From: Vibrio viridaestus
Lineage (GTDB): Bacteria; Pseudomonadota; Gammaproteobacteria; Enterobacterales; Vibrionaceae
Assembly: GCF_003856525.1 (NCBI RefSeq)
Contig: NZ_RJVQ01000003.1
Coordinates: 434,001-498,000 of the forward strand
Direction: 5' to 3'
DNA length: 64,000 bases
This document shows positions 16,637 to 25,857 of this stretch, piece after piece. A program made the position numbers and the translations under genes. Positions within the stretch are counted from its first letter, which is position 1. The number at the start of each line of letters is the position of its first letter. The notes below the pieces were generated by a model. The model was not told where the DNA came from. It did no database searches and was given only the letters and a program-made list of their open reading frames with translations.

Positions 16637-19600
16637 TCATAAGTCCGTTTATATGCTCAATAATTTTATCAAAGCGGCAATGTTCGAGATACTCACGTTG
16701 AGTTTCGATAAATATTGAACCTTTTAATCCTTGTTTTTCGAGTATATCAAGTTCTTCGGAGAGTGCCGACATAAAGCCTATTTCAGCAAAGCGCTTTAGT
16801 TTATCTAGTTGTGCTGCATCTGGTACCGCCTTGTGTTGATCGATCACCGGTTCAACATCGATAGAGGATGCGGTGTATTGCCAGTCCAGTTTTAATAACT
16901 TTCCTAGTTTTGCTAAAAGCTCCGGTATTGATACGGGCTTGGTTAAGTAGCCATTGTGATGATGCTGAAGGTGATTGCTGCTTTCCAGTTCCTGTACATT
17001 GCCAGACAGCATTAAAATAGGCTGGGTTATTCCTTTATTACGCAGTTGAATAGCGAGTTGCCAGCCATTCACATGAGGCATGAAAATATCAAGCATATAC
17101 AAGTCTATTGCCTGACTTTCGGCGAGAGCCAAAGCTGACTCTGCACTGTTAGCTTCTAACACACTAAATCCTATTGGCGATAGGATATGCTTAATCAAAC
17201 CTCTTTGGTCTTCAAGATCATCGACAACCAAAATGGTTTTGGGTGATCCTTGGTAACCACAGACATCAGTATTAGGTAGCTCGGGTTGGACCTGTGTATC
17301 TGAAATCGTAGGGAGCAGAATTTTAAGTGTAAATCGGCTTCCGTTTCCAAGCTGGCTCTCACAGGTAATATCTCCGCCCATAAGTTCAGCCAGGGCATTC
17401 GAAATTGTCAGTCCTAATCCGGTCCCGGAAATGTGAGTCGTACTTTCCGTTTGAATTCGTTCGAAAGGCTTAAAGATTAACTTTTGATCTTCAGCTGAAA
17501 TACCGATACCGGTATCTTCGACGATAAACTGCGTGACTTGGTTTCGGTATATTACGGAAAAAGTTACTTTTCCGAACTCGGTGTATTTTACAGCGTTATT
17601 GAGCAAATTGATGAGTATTTGCCGTAAACGTTGTTTATCCGTTGCAACAAACTCTGGCAGGTAAGGAGAGCGCTTGTATTCAAACGTTAACCCCTTCCGT
17701 TCTGCCTGCATTGCAAACATATCACTTAGCTGATCGATCTGTTGATGGAGACTAAATTCATCACGATGGAGTTCGAGACGACCCGCCTCGATTTTCGATA
17801 TTTCAAGCAAGCTTTCTAACAAGTCAGCAAGGTGTTTTCCGTTACGTTGTAATACCTTGGCGTAATTGCGCTTTTCTTCGTTGAGTTCAACATCAGTGCT
17901 TAATAATTGAGCATAACCGAGTAGCACGTTCAGTGGTGTTCTCAGTTCATGGCTCAGACCTGCAAGGTACCGGCTTTTCGCGTTATTAGCTGTTTCAGCT
18001 TGTTTCTTGGCACGTTCAAGTTCAATCGAGGTTCTTTCGTGCGCATCAATCTCTTCGGTAAGTAACTGAGTATGGGCCTGAAGTTCCTTCATGGCTAATC
18101 GGCTACTGGTTCGAGCCAATACAAATAGCCAACTGATGATGCCAATGGGTATCAGTAGTAAAGAAAAGGCTTTGACCAGACTCATTGAAAGAGCTGCCAT
18201 TCTTGGTTGTTCTAAGATAGGAACCTGACTGTATGCAAGGGCTAAAATAGCGGCAATGGTGAGGCTCATTAGTAACATCACCATAATGAACTGACTAACA
18301 GAAGAGGATAATTGTGTTACCCATCGGTGCGGAAGTATTGGGTTAAGTAATGCTTTTAGCTGGGCATGAAACGTGGCTTGTGGGCGGCATTTATCATGAC
18401 ATCGCACATCCAGTGAACAGCACAATGAGCAGATATAGCCCCGGTATGCCGGGCAGTAAGCCATGTCCTCGTGTTCAAAAGTATGTTCGCAAACTGTGCA
18501 CGTATGTTCTTCATGAGCTGATGAAATAATAATGTTATTGGGTACTAAATAGAAACGACTTTTTGTCAGTAATGCAATCAAAGGCGCCGCAAAAAAAGGC
18601 ACTGCGAAAGAAACATAAGATGCGAACGCTTTCATCTCAATTCCCATCACTCCCAAATGAGCGGTGAAACCGACGATGGATGCAATCGTCATAGATCCAA
18701 GACCAACCGGATTTATGTCGTACAGTTTGGAGCGCTTGAATTCGATATGTTTTGGACTCAGGCCTATTTGTTTATTAATCGCAAGATCGGCAACGATAGT
18801 ACCAATCCAGGCTAATACCAATACCGAATAGACCTGGAGCGTCTTTTCTATGAGTTGATAAACACCCAATTCCATCAATAGTAAGGCGATGAGGACATTA
18901 AAAATCATCCAGACAACACGACCGGGGTGATTGTGGGTTAGGCGAGAAAAGAAATTTGACCAGGCGAGTGAGCCGGCGTAAGCGTTAGCTACGTTGATTT
19001 TAAGCTGAGAGATAATGACAAAGACACCAGCAAACAGCAAAGCCAGTTTTTGATTATCGGTCATATAGCCAAACACATTGAGGTACATGTGCGCAGGGTC
19101 ACCAGCCAGAGACGGACTAACACCGTGATTGATGGCGAGCCAAGCTAAAAAGGCACCTAATGCAATCTTCATCGCGCCAAAAATCATCCAGCCAGGTCCA
19201 CCAAGTAACATGGCTCCCCACCATTTCCATTTTCCACATTGAGATTGCTCAGGCATAAAGCGAAGAAAATCCACTTGTTCGCCTATCTGAGCAATGACGG
19301 AAAGTAACACCGCGGAAGCTGAGCCAAATAGTAGCCAGTCAAATTGAGCGGGATAATCGTGTAACCCACCAAAATTGAGCCAGTCGGATATTTGTGTTTC
19401 CGGATGATTAAACACATAGAATAGCGGCAGGATTTGCAGTGCTAACCAGAGCGGTTGTGACCACATTTGGAAGCGACCAATTTGAGTAATACCTAATGTG
19501 ACCAGGGGAATGACGATAATGGCGCTGATAATGTAGCCCCAAAACAAGGGAATACCGAACAGCAATTGCAATGCCATTGACATGATCGCTGCTTCGAGGG

Positions 19601-19994
19601 CAAAAAAGATAAATGTGAACGACGCGTAGATAAGCGATACGATTGTCGAGCCGATATACCCAAATCCAGCGCCACGACTTAATAGGTCTGCATCCACTCC
19701 GTACTTTGCCGCGTAGTAGCAAATAGGAACGCCGCTAATGAACACAACGGCAGACACACCTGCTATCGCCCACAGTGAATTGACCACTCCATAATTTAGC
19801 GCAATTGTACCACCCAAAGCTTCAAGAACGAGAAAGGAAACAATGCCTAGTGCGGTATTTGCTATCCAACTCGCCGACCACTTGCGGGCTCTTTTTGCTG
19901 TGAAACGAAGAGCGAAATCTTCTAATAGCTCGTTTGCAACCAGCTTATTGTATTTACGTCGGGTAACCGGGACTTTGCGATTTTTGTTCTTCAC
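16629..19994 (-). CDS. NCS1 transporter-fused hybrid sensor histidine kinase
   Basis: A 1121-residue fusion. Residues about 30-480 are a whole NCS1 (purine-cytosine permease) transporter of about twelve membrane segments. Residues 499-536 hold eight cysteines in the pattern C-x2-C-x11-C-x7-C-x2-CC-x5-C-x3-C. Membrane helices at about 568-590 and 605-628 and a coiled coil (635-672) lead to the kinase: H-box 'SHELRTPL' (His 682), N-box 'LINLLNNAVKY', G-boxes 'DTGIGIS' and 'GTGLGLTISNALAE'. A receiver follows with Asp 969 and Lys 1019, then a helical tail without a phosphotransfer His. The design parallels CbrA and CrbS, where an SSS-family transporter precedes a kinase. Being divergent from urtA suggests it senses urea, a purine or a breakdown product. 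Ligand and transport activity are inference. Confidence 0.9.
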   Translation of the reverse strand: MKNKNRKVPVTRRKYNKLVANELLEDFALRFTAKRARKWSASWIANTALGIVSFLVLEALGGTIALNYGVVNSLWAIAGVSAVVFISGVPICYYAAKYGVDADLLSRGAGFGYIGSTIVSLIYASFTFIFFALEAAIMSMALQLLFGIPLFWGYIISAIIVIPLVTLGITQIGRFQMWSQPLWLALQILPLFYVFNHPETQISDWLNFGGLHDYPAQFDWLLFGSASAVLLSVIAQIGEQVDFLRFMPEQSQCGKWKWWGAMLLGGPGWMIFGAMKIALGAFLAWLAINHGVSPSLAGDPAHMYLNVFGYMTDNQKLALLFAGVFVIISQLKINVANAYAGSLAWSNFFSRLTHNHPGRVVWMIFNVLIALLLMELGVYQLIEKTLQVYSVLVLAWIGTIVADLAINKQIGLSPKHIEFKRSKLYDINPVGLGSMTIASIVGFTAHLGVMGIEMKAFASYVSFAVPFFAAPLIALLTKSRFYLVPNNIIISSAHEEHTCTVCEHTFEHEDMAYCPAYRGYICSLCCSLDVRCHDKCRPQATFHAQLKALLNPILPHRWVTQLSSSVSQFIMVMLLMSLTIAAILALAYSQVPILEQPRMAALSMSLVKAFSLLLIPIGIISWLFVLARTSSRLAMKELQAHTQLLTEEIDAHERTSIELERAKKQAETANNAKSRYLAGLSHELRTPLNVLLGYAQLLSTDVELNEEKRNYAKVLQRNGKHLADLLESLLEISKIEAGRLELHRDEFSLHQQIDQLSDMFAMQAERKGLTFEYKRSPYLPEFVATDKQRLRQILINLLNNAVKYTEFGKVTFSVIYRNQVTQFIVEDTGIGISAEDQKLIFKPFERIQTESTTHISGTGLGLTISNALAELMGGDITCESQLGNGSRFTLKILLPTISDTQVQPELPNTDVCGYQGSPKTILVVDDLEDQRGLIKHILSPIGFSVLEANSAESALALAESQAIDLYMLDIFMPHVNGWQLAIQLRNKGITQPILMLSGNVQELESSNHLQHHHNGYLTKPVSIPELLAKLGKLLKLDWQYTASSIDVEPVIDQHKAVPDAAQLDKLKRFAEIGFMSALSEELDILEKQGLKGSIFIETQREYLEHCRFDKIIEHINGLMNE

Positions 19995-20107
19995 TGTTCA
20001 TCCATGATTCAGTGTGGTGCCATGTAAAGCGCGGGGAATTGGTTTATTTATAAAGATATAAATAGCGATTCATTATACGCCTAATTGAACAATAAAAATA
20101 TGCGTAA

Positions 20108-20119
20108 TTCTACGTAGAA
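20108..20119. promoter_or_regulatory. Perfect palindrome in the kinase-urtA divergent region (candidate operator)
   Basis: TTCTACGTAGAA is a perfect 12-base palindrome, 110 bases before the urtA start and 114 before the kinase start. A dyad with a TACGTA core suits a dimeric LuxR-type response regulator, so it is a candidate site for the regulator at 15725-16636. No sigma-54 promoter is seen in this 234-base gap. Confidence 0.5.
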
Positions 20120-20228
20120 ATTGTGCCCTGATCGCGCATATTCATATCACCAATATTCTTTAATACTAGATGTCGAGTTTGTTAAGTGTGTTTGTTTGTA
20201 ATAATCAATAAACTAAAGGAAGAAACTA

Positions 20229-21503
20229 ATGAAAAGGACATTTCTATCGACTGCCGTTCTAGCGGCCTCTTTGTTAAGTGGGCATGCGCTCGCGGCCGAT
20301 ACGATTAAGGTTGGTGTACTTCACTCTCTTTCCGGAACAATGGCTATCAGTGAAACCACACTGAAGGATACTATGTTGATGCTCATTGACGAGCAGAATA
20401 AAAAGGGTGGTTTGCTAGGAAAAAAACTTGAGCCTGTTGTCGTTGACCCTGCCTCTAACTGGCCTTTATTTGCAGAAAAAGCTCGAGAGCTTATCTCGAA
20501 AGACAAAGTATCAGCGGTTTTTGGTTGTTGGACATCGGTTTCACGTAAATCTGTACTTCCCGTTTTTGAAGAGCTTAATAGCATCCTATTTTATCCAGTA
20601 CAGTATGAAGGTGAAGAGTCTTCTAAAAATGTTTTCTACACTGGCGCAGCTCCAAACCAGCAAGCTATACCTGCTGTCGATTATCTACTGGATCAAGGCG
20701 TGAAACGCTGGGTTCTGGCAGGTACAGACTACGTGTATCCTCGTACCACCAATAAAATTTTGGAAGCGTATCTGAAAGCGAAAGGCGTTGCTGACGCAGA
20801 TATCATGATCAACTACACGCCATTTGGTCATTCTGATTGGCAATCTATTGTCTCTGATATTAAAAAATTCGGCTCGCAAGGTAAGAAAACCGCGGTTGTC
20901 TCAACCATCAACGGTGATGCAAACGTTCCTTTCTACAAAGAGTTAGCTAACCAAGGTATCACGGCTGATGAAATTCCAGTTGTTGCATTCTCGGTTGGTG
21001 AAGAAGAGCTGTCAGGTATGGATACATCGCCACTTGTTGGTCACCTTGCTGCGTGGAACTACTTTGAAAGTGTCGACTCAGAAGCAAATGATGAATTCAT
21101 TGATGAATGGCACAAGTATACGAAAGATGAAGATCGTGTAACCAATGACCCAATGGAAGCTACTTATATTGGTTTCAATATGTGGGTTAAAGCTGTTCAG
21201 GCTGCGGGTACAACTGATTCTGCCGCTGTACAGAAGGCGCTTATTGGTACATCGGTAGCAAACCTTTCTGGTGGTTACTCAACAATGATGCCAAATCACC
21301 ATATTACTAAACCTGTTCTTATCGGCGAAATTCAAGACGATGGTCAATTCCAGACCGTATGGAAAACCAAGGGTCTAGTCGCTGGTGATGCGTGGTCCGA
21401 TTATCTACCGGGCTCTAAAGATCTTATCTCAGATTGGCGCGAACCTTTAAGCTGCGGTAACTACAACGTTAAAACAGGTAAGTGCTCTGGACAAAACTAC
21501 TAA
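20229..21503 (+). CDS. urtA: Urea ABC transporter, periplasmic substrate-binding protein
   Basis: Periplasmic receptor of the high-affinity urea importer UrtABCDE, in the branched-chain-amino-acid-type binding-protein family. The signal peptide is residues 1-22 ('LLSGHALA' before 'ADTIKV'). 'IKVGVLHSLSGTMAISETTLKD' is the typical N-terminal strand, with 'FGCWTSVSRKSVLPVFEE' and 'YPVQYEGEESS' as UrtA-specific stretches; the 424-residue length fits UrtA. AAAGGAAG precedes the ATG. It is the first of a long operon with transporter and urease genes, which makes urea far likelier than short amides. Two hairpins follow it. Confidence 0.95.
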   Translation: MKRTFLSTAVLAASLLSGHALAADTIKVGVLHSLSGTMAISETTLKDTMLMLIDEQNKKGGLLGKKLEPVVVDPASNWPLFAEKARELISKDKVSAVFGCWTSVSRKSVLPVFEELNSILFYPVQYEGEESSKNVFYTGAAPNQQAIPAVDYLLDQGVKRWVLAGTDYVYPRTTNKILEAYLKAKGVADADIMINYTPFGHSDWQSIVSDIKKFGSQGKKTAVVSTINGDANVPFYKELANQGITADEIPVVAFSVGEEELSGMDTSPLVGHLAAWNYFESVDSEANDEFIDEWHKYTKDEDRVTNDPMEATYIGFNMWVKAVQAAGTTDSAAVQKALIGTSVANLSGGYSTMMPNHHITKPVLIGEIQDDGQFQTVWKTKGLVAGDAWSDYLPGSKDLISDWREPLSCGNYNVKTGKCSGQNY

Positions 21504-21545
21504 TCAACACTTTTGATTAATATGGGTGGCGTGACAGCGTCACCC
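21501..21545 (+). terminator. Tandem hairpins between urtA and urtB (partial terminator or mRNA stabiliser)
   Basis: Two stem-loops follow the urtA stop: TAATCAA/TTGATTA (seven pairs, loop CACTT), then GGGTGGCG/CGTCACCC (eight pairs with one G-T, loop TGACAG), trailed by TTTGGCGTGTTTTG. Such elements after binding-protein genes usually raise its expression over the membrane subunits. Confidence 0.55.
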
Positions 21546-21576
21546 TTTGGCGTGTTTTGTTTATAAGGGCAGACCA

Positions 21577-23241
21577 ATGACATTATTTAATCGCACGGAT
21601 TCAGGCGGTAGGAAAGCGAAGTTAAGGGCACTTTCTTTATTTGCTGTTCTCTCATTTTTTGTTTCTTTTTGGGTACAAGCCGATACTACCGATACTGCTA
21701 GTAAATTCGATCAAGGACTGCAGCAGCTTGTTGAGTCTGGGTTTAGTAAAACTGAACAGGCGGTGGAGTTAATCAGTACCAGTGGAGATGAGAGAGCAAT
21801 TGACGTTCTAACATTACTACTTGGTGGCGATCTCTATCAAATTAAAGCAGACCATGTATTGGTAACAATACACGGTAAGGATGGCAGAGATTATATTGTT
21901 GCTCCTTTGTTTTCGACAGATTCTTCAGAGCAACAAACGCTTTCAAAGCGTAAAATCAAAAAGATTGCTATCAATAATAATCTTCGTCGATCGATCAAAT
22001 CATCGTTGGCGGGCTTAAGCCTATCCAGCCCTAAAGCAGAAGTACGCCTCAAAGCGATTTCGCAGCTGATGGGCAGCATGGACGAGGATTCGTACGCCTT
22101 GCTAAGTCAGAAGCTCAAAGACGAAGAAGACTCAGATGTTGCTGATCTGGGCAATACGGCGTTAGCGATTTTTGACTTAAAAAATAGTCATGATGAGAAA
22201 GTTCAGGCTGCAGCAATAGAGACTCTGGGAACGAGTTATCAGCCAGACGCTCGAAATGCACTATCACTCTTTATCAATGCTCATGCCGATTCATCACTCG
22301 TTCTTGCAGCTAAAAAATCGCTTGGTCTTATTGAGCAGCGTGAAAATGTTGCCGATTGGGTTCAGACGTTATTTTTCGGTTTGAGCTTAGGTTCGGTATT
22401 AGTCCTTGCGGCGATTGGTTTGGCAATTACGTTTGGTGTAATGGGTGTGATTAACATGGCACACGGCGAATTAATTATGCTGGGGGCTTACACAACGTAT
22501 GTAGTGCAAACACTGATGCCAAATCACATCGGCTTATCAATCTTTGTTTCAATACCTTTGGCATTTATAGTCTCGGGCTTGGTTGGTATCGCTATAGAAA
22601 GAGGTGTGATGCGCTTTTTGTATGGTAGACCTTTGGAGACGTTATTAGCGACATTTGGTATTAGTCTTGTCCTACAGCAAGCGGTTAGAACGATCTTCTC
22701 TCCATTAAACCGTTCCGTTTCTACTCCTGAGTGGATGCAAGGTGTGATTCATTTAAACCCAATGCTCAGTCTGACGCTTAACCGTTTATACATTATTGTG
22801 TTTTGTCTGATTGTGTTTGCCATTCTTTTCATGATTTTGAAATACACGCGTTTGGGGATTGAAGTTCGCGCTGTGTCGCAAAACCGTAGTATGGCCAGAG
22901 CTATGGGCGTTAAATCAGAATGGGTTGATGCAATGACCTTTGGATTGGGTTCTGGTATTGCCGGTATCGCTGGTGTTGCGCTTAGCCAATTAACCAACGT
23001 AGGTCCAAACCTTGGACAGGCTTACATCATCGATTCCTTTATGGTCGTTGTCTTTGGTGGGGTGGGCAATCTGTGGGGTACGCTGGTTGCAGGTATGTCA
23101 TTAGGTATTGCGAATAAAGTGATGGAACCCTGGGCCGGTGCAGTACTGGCTAAGATTCTTGTGCTTGTATTCATCATTTTATTTATTCAGAAAAAGCCCC
23201 GAGGTTTGTTCCCTCAGAAGGGCCGCTCGGCGGAGGGTTAA
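21577..23241 (+). CDS. urtB: Urea ABC transporter permease UrtB
   Basis: First inner-membrane permease of the urea importer, LivH family. A signal-like segment (about residues 15-36) precedes an N-terminal periplasmic helical extension to about residue 255, typical of UrtB, where short repeats such as 'AEVRLKAISQLMGSMDEDSY' suggest HEAT-like helices. The membrane domain follows: 'LAITFGVMGVINMAHGELIMLGAY' is a hallmark of this permease family. The frame opens at TTG 21547, but ATG 21577 preceded by AAGGGC is preferred, giving 554 residues. Confidence 0.93.
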   Translation: MTLFNRTDSGGRKAKLRALSLFAVLSFFVSFWVQADTTDTASKFDQGLQQLVESGFSKTEQAVELISTSGDERAIDVLTLLLGGDLYQIKADHVLVTIHGKDGRDYIVAPLFSTDSSEQQTLSKRKIKKIAINNNLRRSIKSSLAGLSLSSPKAEVRLKAISQLMGSMDEDSYALLSQKLKDEEDSDVADLGNTALAIFDLKNSHDEKVQAAAIETLGTSYQPDARNALSLFINAHADSSLVLAAKKSLGLIEQRENVADWVQTLFFGLSLGSVLVLAAIGLAITFGVMGVINMAHGELIMLGAYTTYVVQTLMPNHIGLSIFVSIPLAFIVSGLVGIAIERGVMRFLYGRPLETLLATFGISLVLQQAVRTIFSPLNRSVSTPEWMQGVIHLNPMLSLTLNRLYIIVFCLIVFAILFMILKYTRLGIEVRAVSQNRSMARAMGVKSEWVDAMTFGLGSGIAGIAGVALSQLTNVGPNLGQAYIIDSFMVVVFGGVGNLWGTLVAGMSLGIANKVMEPWAGAVLAKILVLVFIILFIQKKPRGLFPQKGRSAEG

Positions 23242-23244
23242 TTC

Positions 23245-24330
23245 ATGGAACAACAACCTAAGTTGTTTGATCGTTCAACGCTATCGTTTTTATTGGTATT
23301 AGCTGTTGCTATTTGTCTTATACCGAGTTTGAACCTGATATTGTCTCCTGGCAGCGCACTGCATGTTTCGACATACACAATTACCTTGATGGGTAAATAT
23401 CTGACTTATGCATTACTCGCAGTGGCTGTTGATCTCGTCTGGGGATATCTCGGAATTCTTAGCCTGGGTCACGCGGCGTTCTTTGCTATTGGCGGGTACG
23501 CAATGGGGATGTACTTAATGAGGCAAATCGGTGATCGAGGCGTTTATGGTAACCCTGATCTTCCCGATTTCATGGTATTTCTCAACTGGAAAGAGTTACC
23601 CTGGTTTTGGCATGGTTTCGAACACTTTGGCTTCGCGGCTCTGATGATTGTATTGGCTCCAGCGGTCCTAGCCTTTGTGTTCGGCTGGTTTGCTTTTCGC
23701 TCGCGAGTTACCGGTGTTTATCTTTCTATCATTACTCAGGCGTTAACATACGCGTTGATGCTGGCCTTCTTCCGCAACGAAATGGGCTTTGGTGGTAATA
23801 ATGGGCTAACCGATTTCAAAGATATTCTGGGATTTGACCTACAGTCCGATTCGACGCGTCTTTCGCTGTTTGTGCTATCCGGACTGGCTTTGGGCATAGG
23901 CTACATTGCTTGTCGTTTCATCGTTGTGAGCCGACTTGGCCGAGTCGCTATGGCAGTTCGAGATGCTGAGGCGAGAACTCGGTTTACTGGCTACAAAGTT
24001 GAGTATGTCAAACTAGCCATCTTCTGTTTCTCAGCCATTCTTGCTGGCGTTGCTGGGTCCTTATATGTACCGCAGGTAGGCATTATCAATCCATCGGAAT
24101 TCTCACCGCTTAACTCCATTGAGCTTGTTGTCTGGGTTGCTCTGGGCGGGCGGGCAACACTTTATGGTGCTGTTGTGGGTGCCATCGCTGTCAATTATGC
24201 GAAAACTTACCTTACAGCTGCATTGCCTGAAGTATGGCTTTTCAGCCTCGGTGCCATGTTTGTGTTAGTTACACTGTTTTTGCCTAAGGGGATTGTAGGT
24301 CTTATTCGTTCTAAGGAGGCAAATGCATGA
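23245..24330 (+). CDS. urtC: Urea ABC transporter permease UrtC
   Basis: Second inner-membrane permease of the urea importer, LivM family, 361 residues. 'YALLAVAVDLVWGYLGILSLGHAAFFAIGG' spans the conserved LivM-type segment (about residues 53-82), and 'AVRDAEARTRFTGYKVEYVKL' (about 238-258) is the cytoplasmic coupling loop that docks on the ATPases. It starts three bases after the urtB stop and overlaps urtD by four bases, so translation is coupled. UrtB and UrtC together form the channel; nothing is missing. Confidence 0.94.
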   Translation: MEQQPKLFDRSTLSFLLVLAVAICLIPSLNLILSPGSALHVSTYTITLMGKYLTYALLAVAVDLVWGYLGILSLGHAAFFAIGGYAMGMYLMRQIGDRGVYGNPDLPDFMVFLNWKELPWFWHGFEHFGFAALMIVLAPAVLAFVFGWFAFRSRVTGVYLSIITQALTYALMLAFFRNEMGFGGNNGLTDFKDILGFDLQSDSTRLSLFVLSGLALGIGYIACRFIVVSRLGRVAMAVRDAEARTRFTGYKVEYVKLAIFCFSAILAGVAGSLYVPQVGIINPSEFSPLNSIELVVWVALGGRATLYGAVVGAIAVNYAKTYLTAALPEVWLFSLGAMFVLVTLFLPKGIVGLIRSKEANA

Positions 24331-25160
24331 GTATTCTCGATGTAGCACGCTCACTAAAAGATCGTGAACATGTATATGATTTTGTTCGTCCACAGGAGAA
24401 CCCAATGCTCAATGTTGGGCATGGTTATTTACTCTATTTGGAAGGGATTAGCGTTACATTCGATGGTTTTAAAGCCATTAATGATCTCAATCTATACATC
24501 AAAGAGGGTGAACTGCGCTGCATCATTGGTCCCAATGGTGCGGGGAAAACAACCATGATGGATATTATCACTGGTAAAACTCGACCTGACTGTGGAACCG
24601 CTTGGTTTGGACAGAACATTAATTTGCTTAAATTGTCAGAACCTGAAATTGCTCAGGCGGGTATTGGCCGTAAGTTTCAAAAGCCAACGGTATTTGAGCA
24701 GCAGACCGTTTTTAATAACCTTGAACTTGCTATGGCAGGACCCAAAACGGTTTGGTCATCATTAACCGCGAAAATATCGTCGAGTGAACTAGACTATATA
24801 GATCATGTTCTTAAGCAAATTGGGTTGGACAAACAACGCTACTTGCTAGCGGGTGCGTTGTCCCATGGACAGAAGCAGTGGCTGGAGATTGGCATGCTGC
24901 TAATGCAAAACCCCAAGCTGCTACTTGTAGATGAACCTGTTGCGGGCATGACACATCAGGAGATGGATCGAACTGGTGAGTTGCTGACTGAACTCGCAGG
25001 TGAGAGGACGATCGTCCTTGTTGAACATGATATGGACTTTGTTCGTTCACTTGCCCGTGATGTGACGGTACTCCATCAGGGCTCAGTACTTGCCGAAGGA
25101 ACCATGGATCAAGTACAGAACAACAAAAAAGTGGTCGAAGTATATTTGGGAGAAGAGTGA
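24327..25160 (+). CDS. urtD: Urea ABC transporter ATP-binding protein UrtD
   Basis: One of the two ATPases of the urea importer, LivG-like, 277 residues. Walker A is 'IGPNGAGKTTMMD' near residue 72, the Q-loop lies in 'GIGRKFQKPTVFEQQTVFNN', the signature is the relaxed 'LSHGQKQWLEIGMLLMQNP' (SHGQ instead of SGGQ, as in many UrtD proteins), Walker B is 'LLLVDEPVAGM', and the H-loop 'VLVEHDMDF'. An N-terminal extension of about 35 residues precedes the ATPase core. It overlaps urtC by four bases and urtE by one. Confidence 0.94.
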   Translation: MSILDVARSLKDREHVYDFVRPQENPMLNVGHGYLLYLEGISVTFDGFKAINDLNLYIKEGELRCIIGPNGAGKTTMMDIITGKTRPDCGTAWFGQNINLLKLSEPEIAQAGIGRKFQKPTVFEQQTVFNNLELAMAGPKTVWSSLTAKISSSELDYIDHVLKQIGLDKQRYLLAGALSHGQKQWLEIGMLLMQNPKLLLVDEPVAGMTHQEMDRTGELLTELAGERTIVLVEHDMDFVRSLARDVTVLHQGSVLAEGTMDQVQNNKKVVEVYLGEE

Positions 25161-25855
25161 TGTTAAGCATTCAGGGAATCAACCAGTTCTACGGACAGAG
25201 CCACACTCTTTGGGATCTCGATATGGAAGTGCCAGAAGGAAAGTGTACCTGTCTGATGGGGCGAAATGGCGTCGGTAAAACGACATTACTGCAATGTGTG
25301 ATGGGTCTTCTACCCGTTAAAAGTGGCTCTATTTCATTTATGGGTGATGACATTGTCAAAGTGGCAGCTGAAAAACGAGCGCCGATGGGGATTGGCTATG
25401 TCCCGCAAGGACGTCAGATTTTTCCATTACTAACAGTCGAAGAAAACTTGCGTATTGGTTTACCGATGCGCAGTGATAAAAGCCGCAATGTGCCAGAATT
25501 TATCTACGAACTCTTCCCGGTTTTAAAAGACATGCTTCACCGTCGTGGTGGAGACTTATCGGGCGGTCAACAGCAACAATTAGCGATTGGTCGAGCTCTG
25601 GTCATTAATCCAAAGCTGCTTATTCTTGATGAGCCAACCGAAGGTATTCAACCCAATGTGGTTGCTGAAATAGGCGATATTATTCGTCGGCTTAACGAAG
25701 AGATAGGGTTAACAGTCCTGTTGGTTGAACAGAAGCTGCCATTTGCGCGCAAAGTTGCTGATAACTTTTGTATTCTAGACCGTGGCCGACAGGTGGCATC
25801 AGGTGAAATGAGCTCACTTGATGATAAGTTGGTCAAACAGTATCTGACGGTGTAG
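25160..25855 (+). CDS. urtE: Urea ABC transporter ATP-binding protein UrtE
   Basis: Second ATPase of the urea importer, LivF-like, 231 residues. Walker A 'LMGRNGVGKTTLLQ', Q-loop 'GYVPQGRQIFPLLTVEENL', signature 'LSGGQQQQLAIGRAL', Walker B 'LLILDEPTEGIQP' and H-loop 'LLVEQKLPF' (Gln replaces the usual His in this class) are all visible. GTG at 25157 and ATG at 25160 are adjacent; the ATG, in a TGATG stop-start overlap with urtD, is chosen. It passes straight into ureD, coupling transporter and urease translation. Confidence 0.94.
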   Translation: MLSIQGINQFYGQSHTLWDLDMEVPEGKCTCLMGRNGVGKTTLLQCVMGLLPVKSGSISFMGDDIVKVAAEKRAPMGIGYVPQGRQIFPLLTVEENLRIGLPMRSDKSRNVPEFIYELFPVLKDMLHRRGGDLSGGQQQQLAIGRALVINPKLLILDEPTEGIQPNVVAEIGDIIRRLNEEIGLTVLLVEQKLPFARKVADNFCILDRGRQVASGEMSSLDDKLVKQYLTV

Positions 25856-25857
25856 TG

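Noticed and set aside
20025-20050. TGGCAC on the minus strand upstream of the kinase gene
   Set aside because: There is no GC at the required -12 position, so it is not a sigma-54 promoter.
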